Of a DNA stretch of 64,000 bases, positions 1 to 11,765 are shown piece after piece. This DNA comes from Siphonodentalium dalli. Taxonomy: Eukaryota; Mollusca; Scaphopoda; Gadilida; Siphonodentaliidae. The position numbers were made by a program, and so were the translations under genes. The notes beneath the pieces were generated by a model. It searched no databases. It worked only from the letters and a program-made list of their open reading frames with translations, and had not been told where the DNA came from. The DNA lies in contig CP136061.1 of NCBI GenBank assembly GCA_032622095.1, positions 193,448,369 through 193,512,368 of the forward strand, given 5' to 3'. Each line of letters opens with the position of its first letter. The first letter of the stretch is position 1.

Positions 1-401
1 TTATACTGGCACGGTATATTTGTTTGGTTCCTATTTTGTCGGTTCATAGATGCCGACCAAAATATTATAGCTGAGTTTAGGCGGAGAAAACTCAGAAAAT
101 TTCGGCAGATTAGTTTGCTACCAGTTACCATACCTAAAAAGAGTGTCTTGCTACCTGTCTTCCTTTTTAAATGTAAGTTAGGTTTTAAAACTTTTAATTT
201 CGTTTATTTATCATTTCAGATTCAGGTTTTTAAAAAAATCATAAAAATTAAATTAAAATTTGTTTAAAGTTAAACTTTGAATTTAAATATAAAAATTATA
301 AACTTGCAATGAAAAAGACAGTTTTATGGTGTATATTAGGCTGGACTGAGGATCTAAAAATGTAAAAAACAAAAAAATTATTATTAAATTTTAAAATTAA
401 A

Positions 402-2060
402 ACGAGAGGCCGATCACGATCGGCAGATGTTAACCCATCCCTTGGCGATAAAAATTGACTATGATCGGATAAATGAGAGTTGAATTATAGAGTATACTGT
501 TATGTACTATTATAGACAAATGTACATAACACAAATTATTGGAATTTATGGGTCACTGGCATTTATATAAGAGAATACACTGGTACAGGATCGGTAATGC
601 TAAACCAACAGAGCCTTGGGTTAAATGTGAAAGGTGTGACCTGGACATGGTTACTTAGGTTAAGAGAGTCCAATTTAAGTTTACAATAATAATGTGTCAA
701 ATTCTAATTAAAAAAGATTGGGAACCTTTTTATCAACTTGTATCATAATCATCAATATCTAAATGAAAACCAATGAAAGAGTCAATGACATTTTGTTTAT
801 TATTATTATAAAACATAAAAATAAAAATAATTTTTCTTACGAAAAAGGGTCATAACTCCTTTAAAATAATTTGGATCGAACCCATATTCAAACTCGAACT
901 GTATTTTGGGCTGAGAAACCTATATACAAAATTTGGTTCCGATCAAATAGAAAATGTTAGAGTTATTGCATTATGCCCATAGTGTCTACGGACATTGCCA
1001 CTATGTGTACCATACTATGGTATACATGTAGGTGCACATAAAAAGTTTTATCTCATGCAGAGTACAAGAAAAATATATCAAACCTGGTGTGCCCCTTTAA
1101 TATTTCAATTCACATTTGTAATCAATTGAAATTAATGTCCAACAAATCTACTAAACACAATCACATTATTAATCTCCAATAGTAATGCTATTAAACAATG
1201 AAACCAGATTATGCCTTTAAAATGGAATTTAAATAACCATGCATATAAAATATATAGTAGAAACATTCCATCTGTGCTATCTCAGCATATGGTCAGAGAT
1301 ACTTTATAGAGTATAAAGTATATATGATATGGCCAACACATCCCCTAGTAGTTAATTATCTCAATGCAAGAGAGAGACAATTCATGGCATTGTAACTGGA
1401 TACTAACTCTGTGTGCAAAGACAACCTCAGACCTGATTTATAGGATTCTATTTGGACAGTGCAAACTGGGTATCTTTGATATATTTTAGCGATGAATAAA
1501 ATAATCAAAAGACCATAACTCCATTAAAATATATCGGATCAAACCCATATTCGAACTCAATCTGTATTTTGAGTTGAGAAACTCACATACAAAATTTGGT
1601 TCCTATCAGTTGAAAAATTGTAGATTTATTGAAACATGCATGAATTCTATGTCAAAGGGCTATAACTCCATTAAAAAATATTGGATCAAACCCATATTCG
1701 AACTCGATATGTATTTTGGACTGAGCAACTCGCATACCAAATTTGGTTCCGATCAGATAAAAATTGTTTGAGTTATGACAGCATGCGTGAATTCGAAGTC
1801 GAAAAAGGGCCATAACTCCGTAAAAAAAACTCGGATCAAACCCATATTTGAACTCGATCTGTATTTGGTGCTGAGAAACCCATATACAAAATTTGGTTTC
1901 GATCGGATAGAAAATTATTGAGTTATCGCACCATGCGTAAAGTGTCCACGGATAGACAGACAGACAGACAGAGACGGACAGACGGACGGACACACGACGA
2001 GTGGTCAATCCGGACGTCGACATTATGTTTACCATACTATGGTATGGGTAAACATAAAAA
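402..2060 (+). repeat. Pearl-like repeat family 1, copy 1
   Basis: A second copy lies at about 34705-35730. Both begin with the same ~350-bp left segment (gaggccgatca near the start). They continue into tandem ~150-bp monomers containing 'ccataactcc' and 'catattcgaactcgatctgt' (here about 838-980, 1500-1640, 1652-1790 and 1797-1935), then a gaca/gacg tract (1958-1995). They end in a hairpin at 2027-2053 (gtttacc / gggtaaac arms) followed by 'ataaaa'. This left segment, core array, microsatellite and hairpin order is that of bivalve pearl/Cvg1-type non-autonomous elements. I see no coding capacity; the frames at 1574-1771 and 1652-2035 are chance translations. The stretch 1040-1490 between monomers holds no feature I can name. 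Confidence 0.6.
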
Positions 2061-2191
2061 TGAAATTTGAAACGTGATATACATTGCTTATGAAGACATA
2101 TCTAAGCAGCTGACTGCAAATTAATTAGTATAACAAGCCTTAAAGGGTAAACATACGAGCTGTGTTGTCACTGTGATTACTGTGATTACCG

Positions 2192-2261
2192 GCATACCGG
2201 CCGTCAGTGTTAGTTAATTAGACAGCGCTGTCTAATTAACTAATGCTAGCGACCGGTATGC
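2192..2261. repeat. 70-bp near-perfect palindrome
   Basis: Two 35-bp arms meet with no spacer around 'agcgct'. The outer ends are gcataccgg and ccggtatgc, and four or five positions are mismatched. It would form a cruciform or hairpin and looks like a very short fold-back MITE. No target duplication is clear. Confidence 0.7.
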
Positions 2262-2422
2262 ACTAACCCAGTGCGGTTCAGATGGCTCTGGATTTAGTCA
2301 CAGTTAACTCGACATGCATTAACGATACCTGGGAATATCACCGGACACCGGCGCTGCGTCTTGTCGTACTGTTCTATCGGTTCTTTCGAGGCGAAGTGTC
2401 AACTTATCATTTCGGCACGATG

Positions 2423-2449
2423 CCCCCCCCCCCCCCCCCCCCCCCCCCC
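2423..2449 (+). repeat. Poly-C tract, 27 nt
   Basis: An uninterrupted run of 27 C. Such a run is prone to replication slippage and assembly error, so its length may be unreliable. Short G/C homopolymers recur at 36717-36730, 41502-41514 and 62523-62541. Confidence 0.95.
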
Positions 2450-2455
2450 AATATG

Positions 2456-2562
2456 TTAGTGCTGGGCAGTTTCACTAAAACCGAAAAAACCGTTTTTTCC
2501 GGTTCGCACAGTTTTGGTTTCGGTCGAGAGAAAAAAAAAAACTGATTTTTCGGTTAACCGGC
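2456..2562 (+). mobile_element. Possible hAT-like left end, fragment
   Basis: 'tagtgctgggcagtttcac' followed by repeated aaccg/cggtt motifs resembles the outer ends of hAT elements, which carry short subterminal repeats. A matching right end was not found; pearl-like family 2 begins immediately after. Similar cggtttcggtt sequence is at 9858-9905. Low confidence. Confidence 0.3.
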
Positions 2563-2569
2563 AATCTCT

Positions 2570-4655
2570 AGCAATCACAGACGGCGGTATCCCCCGCCGA
2601 TTTGTGCAGTTGGGGAAGTGCATTCTCAATAATGTTTTGTGTTCTCAGTATGTACTAAACAAGATGTGGGATTGTGTCAAAAATCCTGCTTGCGAACTCA
2701 TTTTAGGTACTGGTCATGGGAACAAATATACCAAAAATCTTTTTAATCTGTTGATATTTGTGGAAATTAGCCCTGTGACATCGTCCATTGCACCAAAAAT
2801 AATAAGTCCAATAACTCTGCTGAAAATATCTGGCCGGACCTGGTTTATGAACTCAGAACTCATATACCAAAAATCTTTGAAATCCGTTGACATTTGTGGA
2901 AATGAGCCCTGTTACGTATCCATTTGCACACAATAAAATAAACAAAGTCCAATAACTCCGGTGAAAATATCTGGCCAGACTTGGTTTGCGAACTCATTTT
3001 AGGTACTGGTCATATGAACTCATATACCAAAAATCTTTAAATCCGTTGACATTTGTGAAAATTAGCCCTGTGACGTTGTCCATTTTGCACCAAAAATAAC
3101 AAGCAGTCGCAGATGGCGTATCCCCCGCCGAATTGTGCAGTTGGGGAAGTGCATTCTCAATAATGTTTGCGTTCTCAGTATGTGCTAAACAAGAGATGGG
3201 ATTTTGTCAAAAAGCCTGGCTTGCAAACTCATTTAGGTACTGGTCATGGGAATGAATATAACAAAAATCTTTTAAATCCGTTGACATTCGTGGACATTAG
3301 CCCTGTGACATCGTCCATTTGCACCAAAAATAATAAACAAAGTCCAATAACTCTGCTGAAAATATCCGGCCGGACCTGGTTTGCGAACTCGTTCTAGATA
3401 CTGGTCATGTGAACTCATATACCAACAAGCAGTCGCAGATGACGGTATACCCCGCCGAATTGTGCAGTTGGGGAAGTGCATTCTCAATGTTTGCGTTCTC
3501 AGTATTTGCTAAACAAGACGTGGGATTTTGTCAAAAAGCCTGGCTTGCGAACTCATTTTAGGTACTGACATTTGTGGAAATTAGCCCTGTGACCTCGTCC
3601 ATTTGCACCAAAAATAATAAACAAAGTCCAATAACTCTGCTGAAAATATCCGGCCGGTCCTGGCTTGCAAACTCGTTCTAGATACTGGTCATGTGAACTC
3701 AAATACCAAAAATCTTTTAAATCTGTTGACATTTGTGGAAATGAGCCCTGTGACGTCGTCCATTTACACACACAAAAATAAACAAAGTCCAATAACTCCG
3801 GTGAAATTATCCGGCCGGACTTGGTTTGCGAACTCATTTTAGGTACTGGTCATGTGAACTCATATACCAAAAATCTTTTAAATCCGTTGACATTTGTGAA
3901 AATTAGCCCTGTGACGTTGTCCATTTGCACCAAAAATAACAAGCAGTCGCAGATGGCGGTATCCCCCGCCGAATTGTGCAGTTGGGGAAGTGCATTCACA
4001 ATAATGTTTGCGTTCTCAGTATGTGCTAAACAAGAGGTGGGATTTTGTCAAAAAGCCTGGCTTGCAAACTCATTTTATGTACTGACATTTGTGGAAATTA
4101 TCCCTGTGACATCGTCCATTTGCACCAAAAATAATATACAAAGTCCAATAACTCTGCTGAAAATATCCGGCCGGACCTGGTTTGCAAACTCATTCTAGAT
4201 ACTGGTCATGTAAACTCAAATACCATAAAATCTTTGAAATCGTTTACATTTGTGGAAATGAGCCCTGTGACGTCGTCCATTTACACACAAAAAAATAAAC
4301 AAAGTCCAATAAGTCCGCTTAAAATATCCGGCCGGACCTGGTTTGCGAACTCGTTCTAGATACTGGTCAAGTGAACTAATATACCAAATATCTTTTAAAT
4401 CTGTTGAGATTTGTGGAAATGAGCCCTGTGACGTCGTCTATTTGCTATTTGGTAAATTCGACAAAAATAATAAACAAAGTCTTGCGAACTCATTCTAGGT
4501 AATGGTCTGGTGAACTCATATACCACAAATCTTTGAAATCCGTTGACATTTGTTCAAGTTATGACTCTTACAAATTCGGGACGGATGGACGGACGGATGG
4601 AACCCATTCCTACATGTATATCCCCCGCAAATTTTCAATTTGCCGGGGGATAATA
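2570..4655 (+). repeat. Pearl-like repeat family 2, long tandem array
   Basis: About 2 kb of diverged tandem repeats. One block reads 'aaagtccaataactc' through 'ccggccggacctgg', 'aactcatataccaaaaatc' and 'gccctgtgac'. A second block, 'tatcccccgccgaattgtg...ttggggaagtgcattctc', recurs near 2585, 3120, 3450 and 3960. The array ends in a ggac/ggat tract (4578-4602) and a strong terminal hairpin at 4619-4652 (tatcccccg / cgggggata arms). The internal block repeats 'tatcccccgc', so it may be a duplicated element end. ORFs at 2514-4198 on both strands are the same repeat translated and do not encode a conserved protein. Confidence 0.6.
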
Positions 4656-5179
4656 AACAAAATGTGTTAAAGGATTTCTAAATCATATAATAGGCGATAT
4701 TTATAGGTTTTTTTTATTGGTTGTTCCAATGTATTTGAAAAAACATTTAATGTGCTGATTTTTTTCCGTTTGATAAATAAAAAAAACATAAATGTTCAGA
4801 ATAAATTAGAGTTGGCTAAAGCAAATATGATACGCATGCAATATTGTGATCGACAGATACCTTTGAACAAAATATATACGGAGTGCAGTGATAATTAATA
4901 ACTTCCCCGCTTTCATTTCACTAGCGCTGCTGTGTATATATATATATATTCTTATATATATATAAGGTTTTTGTTTACTTTCTTTTCTATTTCATTTGCA
5001 TTTGTCATTAATATATTTATTTGTTAAGAAATTCATTATCATGTGCTCCCGTTTCTCAATAGCAAAGGGAACCAGGATATTCACACGATAGTGAAGGGGT
5101 GAGGCAGTGCTTTTTCATGTGTAAGACACAACTCATGATTCGATGGTGAAGGATATATAAATAGAAATAAAAGGTCGCA

Positions 5180-5941
5180 GACCACATGTCCCCCGACTCG
5201 AGTGGTAAACTTCATGATTGGATTTGTTAGAAGGATACTATTTGCAACAATGTTATACAGTATATAGATGTTGCAAACCACTGCAAAATTTCTTGGACAA
5301 AACAACCCGATGAACAGACGCATACAAACGCGAAAAAATTATATTTTTGTATTAGCTATATAGATGTTGCAAATCACCAACATGTTAGGAACAATATCCC
5401 AGAGTTTCAAATCTCTACATTTAAAACTGTAGGAGGAGTTGATTACACCATGAAGGTACCCAATCTCATCCAAAAGGCAAAAATGTTCCAAATTTTCTAA
5501 GTCGAAAACCCCCCCAAAAATATGGAAAAAATTATATTTTTGATTAGCTATATAGATGTTGCAAATCACCAACATGTTAGGAACAATATCCCAGAGTTTC
5601 AAATCTCTACATTTAAAACTGTAGGAGGAGTTGATTACACCATGAAGGTACCCAATCTCATCCAAAAGGCAAAAATGTTCCAAATTTTCTAAGTCGAAAA
5701 CCCCCCCAAAAATATGGAAAATAATATATTTTTGATTAGCTATATAGATGTTGCAAAGCACCAACATGTTAGGAACAATATACCAGAGTTTCAAATCTCT
5801 ACGTTTAAAACTGTAGGAGGAGTTGATTACACCATGAAGGTACCCAATCTCGGACACACGGACGCACGGACACACGGACGGACGCACGGATGGACGAGGG
5901 TCATTTCTATAGTCCTCCGACGGAAACGTCGGGGGACAAAA
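5180..5941 (+). repeat. Pearl-like repeat family 3, 192-bp tandem repeat
   Basis: Three head-to-tail monomers, the last truncated, with 'attagctatatagatgttgc' starting at 5351, 5543 and 5735: an exact 192-bp period. A cggaca/cgcacgga tract follows (5853-5896), then a hairpin at about 5913-5937 (cctccgacg / cgtcggggga, loop gaaa). The left side has tgtcccccgac at 5187-5197, the inverse of gtcgggggaca at 5928-5938, so short inverted ends may bound the element. Because 192 is divisible by three, the minus strand reads as a repeated 64-residue unit (5339-5887). That is a by-product of the period, with no support as a protein. Confidence 0.6.
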
Positions 5942-5949
5942 AATCTAAT

Positions 5950-6880
5950 GTATATTCAGTAAAATTATATTTTAGCAACAAATATGTTTTTATACAGTCA
6001 AAACAATCTACGGATTGAGTAATTGAATATATGAAGTTTACTAAACTTGCTTTTAAATCAATTTAGTTACTAGAATAGTCCTATAATTTCATATTTGAAA
6101 CAAGTAAAAAAAATGTACCTCACATGGCTCAAAAAGATCCACTCAATTTAAAAAAAGAAAGAAAATAATATTCACTGAGCATGGAGCAATAATTAAAGTG
6201 CTTTTATTGTTAGTATATTCCCAATATCGTATGCATAAAGAGCGTTTATCTCAGTTCAAACTTCTGCATGGAAAAGAGCTGACTTGGCAAAGTTTTTTTT
6301 TTAGAGTACCGGTAGGCCTATATACATAAAATTTGTACATATCATTGTATCTTATCTATTATTTGAAATTACATACACTGACGTTGGATGTTCAAACGGC
6401 ATTATTTGTGCATTAGGCCTAGTATGAGCTATGTTCGTTGAAATTATAAATTCATATATTTGGCATATTTTAAATGTCAGTCTATCAACATCTATTCGTA
6501 ATGGGACTCTGCATGTAGTCTAAGTTAAAAGCTAGACCAAATTACCAAAATTACATTCGGCGACACACAATTTAAATATGATAAATGAAGCTTTAGACAT
6601 GATCGGCATAATTGCAACCAATACTTAAATTTGATGTCTAGAGTGTGTATATTGGAATATCCGTGCGAATTTACTGAATAAAACCGCAGTAATGCCATGA
6701 CTACGTGTCGCAATATCCTCCAAATTGATACTAAATGCTCAGTTATAAAAATATGTTCTTGTGCCACTGGAAGAACTTTACAATAATAATTTCACGTACA
6801 AGGCGAAGGTATAGCATGTTTTGTGAGACGGCATTGTGAGTTGCTGTGTTAATCTGTACAGTATCCAGCGATTTTTTGGG
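5950..6880. other. AT-rich stretch with no recognisable gene
   Basis: No ORF, repeat array or element end I can support, apart from one inverted copy of the 'ataaacgctcttt' motif near 6236-6249 that recurs mainly at 56.7-60.8 kb. 7010-7560 is likewise unremarkable. Confidence 0.5.
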
Positions 6881-6881
6881 G

Positions 6882-7010
6882 ACACCTGTTTTTGGGCAAT
6901 AATATGCCGAAGGCATATCCCAAAGACCTGAGCGAGGGAGGTTCGGGAGGGGGTATCCCCCTGCTGATGGTGGGGGGAGGGTCTCCCAGGCTCTCCCCCT
7001 GTATTTTTGT
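6882..7010 (+). repeat. GC-rich dispersed repeat fragment
   Basis: 'atatgccgaaggcatatc' followed by a G-rich segment (gggaggttcgggaggggg) resembles the segment at about 49210-49290 ('atatgccgaaagcatatcac', then a similar G-rich run), which lies inside a CAGTGGCG-ended MITE. No ends are visible here, so it is probably a fragment of the same family. Confidence 0.4.
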
Positions 7011-7564
7011 TTAAATCCATTGCATTGAGAGCTAATCTAGAGCTCTTGGAGTTCACTTTGATCAAGTTTCTCAAGCATAACTTTGAAAAATTGTTATATA
7101 TGTATGGATTGGAAATGCTTATAAGTTATTGTCAGATATCTTTTGGTTCAATGGATAATACTTATCCTGCTTGAAATGAGACCATTATCACTGTAATTCA
7201 TATAATAGACTATTTTCTAAAATTCAAGTGAGACACACATTCATAATATACTAGTAGTACAGAATTAATGTCTATTAAGTCAGTAATTACGAGTAGTACT
7301 AATCTCTATGTTAATTATTCATTTGGTATTATGAGATCCCACATGATAACCAGGTTGATTTTATCAAATTGTCACTGTTCCTGTACTGTATTGTGTAATT
7401 TCACATTTCACTTGAATTTGATTGAAATACAGAAGTCTGAAGGGTTAACTCAAACTATTTAAGTTTTCACAGATGAAAGCTAGATAAAGCCAAACATACT
7501 TTACAGTATCATTCCAACTGTTAAACTTAAGTTAAATCTGTTTGTAAACTTACATGTCTTATGT

Positions 7565-7566
<2 letters not shown>

Positions 7567-7618
<52 letters not shown>
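7567..7618. repeat. (AT)n microsatellite
   Basis: About 26 uninterrupted TA units. Low-complexity and probably length-polymorphic. Confidence 0.95.
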
Positions 7619-7620
<2 letters not shown>

Positions 7621-8706
7621 TGTTATGATATGAATTGGGACTGAATTAAAAAAAATAAAAAAATATTTTTATGGTCAAATTATTTTTGGGCGCCCTGAGA
7701 TTGGGCGCCCAAACCGGTATGAAAAACGGCCTGGATATGTCCCTGCTTTGTTTTGATTGCTTTTTCCAACCAGCAGCCAGTCAATCGGAAATGGCGATGT
7801 TGAAACCCGAGTACTGACTGTCATCCGATGGGCCACAATCGGCTGATTCCGATTGTCATTTCCGATCATCGGCTCATCACTAATATTGAAACTTCTCCTC
7901 AGACAGTGTGAAGGACTGACAACAGATACAGAACTTCTTAGACATAAACTAGTTCACATCTTTATGAGAACATCAGGCATCAGTGTCTAAACCATTATAG
8001 TAAATATGTATATTAGTGTTGAAACGATTAGTGGTTTTAAGGAATCGACTAGTCGACAGAGGGAATCGACTACTAGTCGACTAGTCGGACCCCTTCCCGA
8101 AATTTACCATTTTGTTCTCATATACGCTGATATACGTACATAATTTGCTGTTTGTTTTGAGTAACCAACTTCGCATTTTCGAACGCAAAGCAAGACGTGA
8201 TTTAACACTATTTGCCGTGATAATTTGGCTTAATATCACTGAAGGTTAATAGGTTATTAATTTGTCCCAGGTATATGATGTATTATGATAATCAAATTAC
8301 CACCCTGTTGATGTATGTATCTAAACCGTGGTGACAAACACCTCATCGATCAATGAAGCGCCACGGATTACGGAGCGGGAGCGCGTGCAACAGCCGAAAC
8401 CAGTGCATTATTCTATATGTTTTGTGTAAAAATGTTCCTTTAAAATTGATATGATATGATCTACCGGCCCGTACCGGTTCTTACTGCCAATCGAACATCG
8501 TTGTTTTCAAACTTTCCCAGTGTGATTGTCACTCATTGACTTCACAAACGTGCGTACATGAAGAAATGCAAGATATTTTGAGAAACGAACTTTATAATCT
8601 CCGACAGTCAAACAAAAGTTACAAAATAAAGTTATAACAGCTGTAACAGCAGGAAATTGGGAAAATCTCACACAATTTGACAAATAAACTTTAAAGGCAT
8701 ACTGAC

Positions 8707-8779
8707 ATAGTGCTTCAGTAAACAGGTGTTACAGAATTTATTTAATAAATTATGTAACACCTGTTTACTGAAGCACTAT
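8707..8779. repeat. Perfect-arm hairpin nested in the hAT-like element
   Basis: 27-bp perfect arms (atagtgcttcag... / ...ctgaagcactat) around a short AT-rich centre. Probably a small palindromic MITE or an amplified cruciform. No flanking direct repeat was identified. Confidence 0.8.
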
Positions 8780-8840
8780 ACAAGTTATCACTTAGATCAA
8801 TTGCATCACGACGAAATAGACACGGTCGCGATAGGCGCCG

Positions 8841-8895
8841 ATTCTTTGAAGTATATTATCAAAGACAGCCGTCTTTGATAATCAACTTCAAAGAA
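8841..8895. repeat. Second hairpin nested in the hAT-like element
   Basis: Arms attctttgaagt / acttcaaagaat and inner ttatcaaagac / gtctttgataa around a gcc-type centre. It lies only ~60 bp from the previous hairpin but has unrelated sequence. Confidence 0.75.
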
Positions 8896-9320
8896 TAAGC
8901 TGCCGCCGCGTCGACAGATACATTGAGTTGAGGTCACCGGGTTTCGCACTCTTGCATGACTACCGAGTACTGAAAGCAGCAATCATCGCATCAAAGGGAA
9001 AACAAAGAAGGCTTTAACAGTTAATTGTGATTGTGTATTTCGATAGCCTAACTGTTTAAATTGTTTGGTAATTCGGCTACGGCACTGCTTTCAAGATGGC
9101 ATAATGATGGTGGGTGTGTCCCGACTAGTCGACTACCATATTTCGGGATCGACTAAATTAATAATCGCGTCGATTTCGACTAGTCAATTAATCAGCTGCT
9201 GATGATTATATATGAAGCCACCAACAGCGAGAATCAATTTATAGCATTTCTACAGCGAATCAGCTGCTTTTAAGAGAACCAAACTGAGAATCAAGATTCT
9301 GAATTTGATCAGATTTTAAG

Positions 9321-10659
9321 TAGAGCTGAAACGGTTGACCCATTCTTCTAACCGGTTAACCATCGGGGTTAACCGGATTTCAACCAGTTAACCGCTAAAT
9401 TTCTAGCGGACTTCACTCACACTAATTATGTCGACATTATGCCATGCTCCAGGGACAAACCTAGGTGAGAAGTAGTAGCTGAAATAAAGACCTTATTCAC
9501 GGCATTTAACGATATTCAAAAACACGCATTCACTGTTCTTTTGCTGGCTCTCGTGATGGGGAATGAGCAAGTGAAATTTGTGAATGGCAGGGGAGATCGC
9601 TTATTTGCCGTGATCAGCATGTTTGGGCATTTGTAAAACGAGTAAAATAGTATGGGTATTGGTAAAACGAGTAACAAAACTATATATTAAAGATCTGTAA
9701 TATATCATTATCATCATTGGTATATCCTCCAATGCATTATATATAAAGACAAGAAAGTAATAACTATAGAACAAAAAGGAAGGTCAGTTAGGTCAGACTC
9801 GCAGTCCTATTCAGTATTCGAGCTATGATAGCGGACACTAGTGTTGGGAGGTTATATAATTTACGTTTCGGTTATTTTGGTAAAAAAAAACCTCGGTTTC
9901 GGTTTTAGTATGCAATCACTTAACATATAGCAATTACTGCCAAATTGAGTGTTAGTTAGTCCCACAGGCACAACCAGTTACAGAGTAGCATGAAGCATCA
10001 ATTTCCTTGATAAAAGGGAAGATCATTGAAGAAGTTTTGGGTTGCTTCAACTACGATGTCTGTTTGGTCACTCAATTGAATTGATCATATTAGATCACAA
10101 CAGGGAGGAAGAACGGGAAGAGTAAAGACATTGTGCAGCTGATCTCAATCTTCAAACTTTGTCGACTTACATAGTTTTTATAAACCCCACTGTAAAACAG
10201 TTTTATATATAGTATGTCGTGGTGGGATTCCAATTTGAATCCATGTTGCTTCGTGCAGTATTAACTATTAAGTTACGAAAGCATGCATTGCCACACAATG
10301 CCACTTTTACGTTGTCACTTCCTTGTGTGCATTCAGACACGAGCTTTTGTCGGAAGAAAACTTCAAAGGGTCGGAATTGATTGAAGGTCGCCGACACTTC
10401 CAGACAGTTCGAAAAATTGCTACTAAGTATCTGATACTACCGCGTGGCGCGTGTGCCAGTTAATGCTTGCATTGCACTCTACTATCGGTGACACGGGATT
10501 TAGTATTAGTTTTGCATCATTTAACCTAATATTTTGAGGATTATTCACGTTCACATTCAACTGACAACGGGATGCGGTTACGTCCGGTTCATTTTTTTCT
10601 AACCGGTTACGTCGCTAACCGGATGCTAACCGGTTAACCGTCTAACCGTTTCAGCTCTA
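9321..10659. mobile_element. hAT-like non-autonomous transposon, 8-bp target duplication
   Basis: Inverted ends TAGAGCTGAAACGGTT (9321) and its complement AACCGTTTCAGCTCTA (ending 10659), both followed inward by many aaccggttaacc motifs. The flanks are identical: 'attttaag' at 9313-9320 and at 10660-10667. An 8-bp duplication with a TAGAGCTGAAACGG-type terminus fits the hAT superfamily. At 1339 bp it is too short for a full transposase, and no convincing coding frame remains; the 64-residue minus frame at 10203-10397 is unsupported. A possible second hAT-like end sits inside at about 9840-9905 (tagtgttgggaggttat). Confidence 0.85.
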
Positions 10660-11034
10660 ATTTTAAGCCCTGCTTAATTAATAATTTATTTTATAAGCCA
10701 AGGCCAAGTCGAAAATTCAAATTTGGCATCTAAGGCGAAAAGTTGAAAATGACAGTCATCCGAGGGGTAGTAAAAATTTACATTAACTAAGCTAAGACAT
10801 TGTTATGTTTTGCTAAGGACGTAATGGTCGCCTCCACGGCGTTGTGTTGCGTTGACAAGTAATTTCCATCCATGTTGAAGAATATTGCAAACCGAGTTGA
10901 AGTAACGGACCACATTGCATTAACACTAGACCTGGTTATTTGTTCTTCTTCTGCATATGATAGCTCGCTGTCATTTACTGACAATTATGAGCCGGTCCAG
11001 GTGCTACCATGACCGAATAACTTTATAACCCTGT

Positions 11035-11345
11035 GGTGACTCTCCAGTAGTGTTCTTTAACGTGCACACACCGAGGCGTGTTCACAGGTCAGCCATTAAT
11101 GTCCGCGCCCGATTGGACAGCGCACTGCACCACAACAACATACCTGGACAAATGTTGTAATGGGGGAAGTCAGCATTTTTTGCATTCGGATCTTTATTCA
11201 GTGATCCCGAACGAGACTTTTCAGTCTGACAAACTTGGTATCTGACAGAGTTCTGATTTTTGTCAGAATACCCTGACCATGCAGGTTGCGATCCCCGGTC
11301 CGCTAGCACAAGAGATCAGTACGCTACCTCTCGGCTACCGACTGG
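11035..11345 (-). mobile_element. Probable tRNA-derived SINE
   Basis: Read on the minus strand, the head has an A-box-like sequence TAGCCGAGAGGTAGCG (about 11323-11338) and, ~30 nt on, a B-box-like GGATCGCAACC (11284-11294). That is the spacing of an internal RNA polymerase III promoter. The body runs towards 11040 and contains 'gtgtgtgcacgttaaagaac', a segment that looks like a SINE central domain. No tRNA cloverleaf survives beyond the two boxes, and I could not fix the 3' tail. It is called from the promoter boxes and layout, not a database match. Confidence 0.55.
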
Positions 11346-11765
11346 CCTGGCGTTCAACGCAGTTTCACAGCGGTTCTATTCTAAGTTAATTTCTTAATAT
11401 AACGGTGTAGGGTAAGTCATTGTAAGTTGTAACTAACACTTAGTAACAGTGTAACTGTAGACAGTGTAGTGTAAGTTAGGGGACTCTTTTATTTTGAGAA
11501 TATCATATGTGTATAAATTAATCATGTCATGATGGTGAATTCTATTTATGCTATTTCGTGGTATGCCCAAATCGACCTGTAAATAAATAATATTAATATT
11601 AAATCATGAATTACTGTATCAATTTAACAAAATGTCGTTAATTTCATCTGAAATGTGACAGTGCAAATGATTTGACATCCCGGAAGTTGCTAGTTTGTTT
11701 ACTTTTTTTCCCGCCAAATTCACAAAATAAAACTCCGGAACTGGAACCGGAACCGCCGCTTTTTG

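Larger units (their letters stand above)
8012..9205. mobile_element. hAT-like non-autonomous element with CGACTAGTCG subterminal repeats
   Basis: The left end (tagtgttgaaacgattag) is followed by several copies of 'cgactagtcga' and 'cttcccgaaat'. The right end carries the inverse order ('gactagtcgac', 'atttcgggatcgac', 'cgactagtca'). Subterminal repeats with a tagtgttgaaacg-type terminus are typical of hAT MITEs. No transposase frame remains. The last ~20 bp on the right are diverged and I could not fix the target duplication, so ends are approximate. Two separate hairpins lie inside. Confidence 0.6.

Noticed and set aside
2282-4198. ORFs of 87, 140, 125 and other residues
   Set aside because: They run through a poly-C/poly-A tract and the tandem repeats of pearl-like family 2; the frame is not preserved between repeat units.
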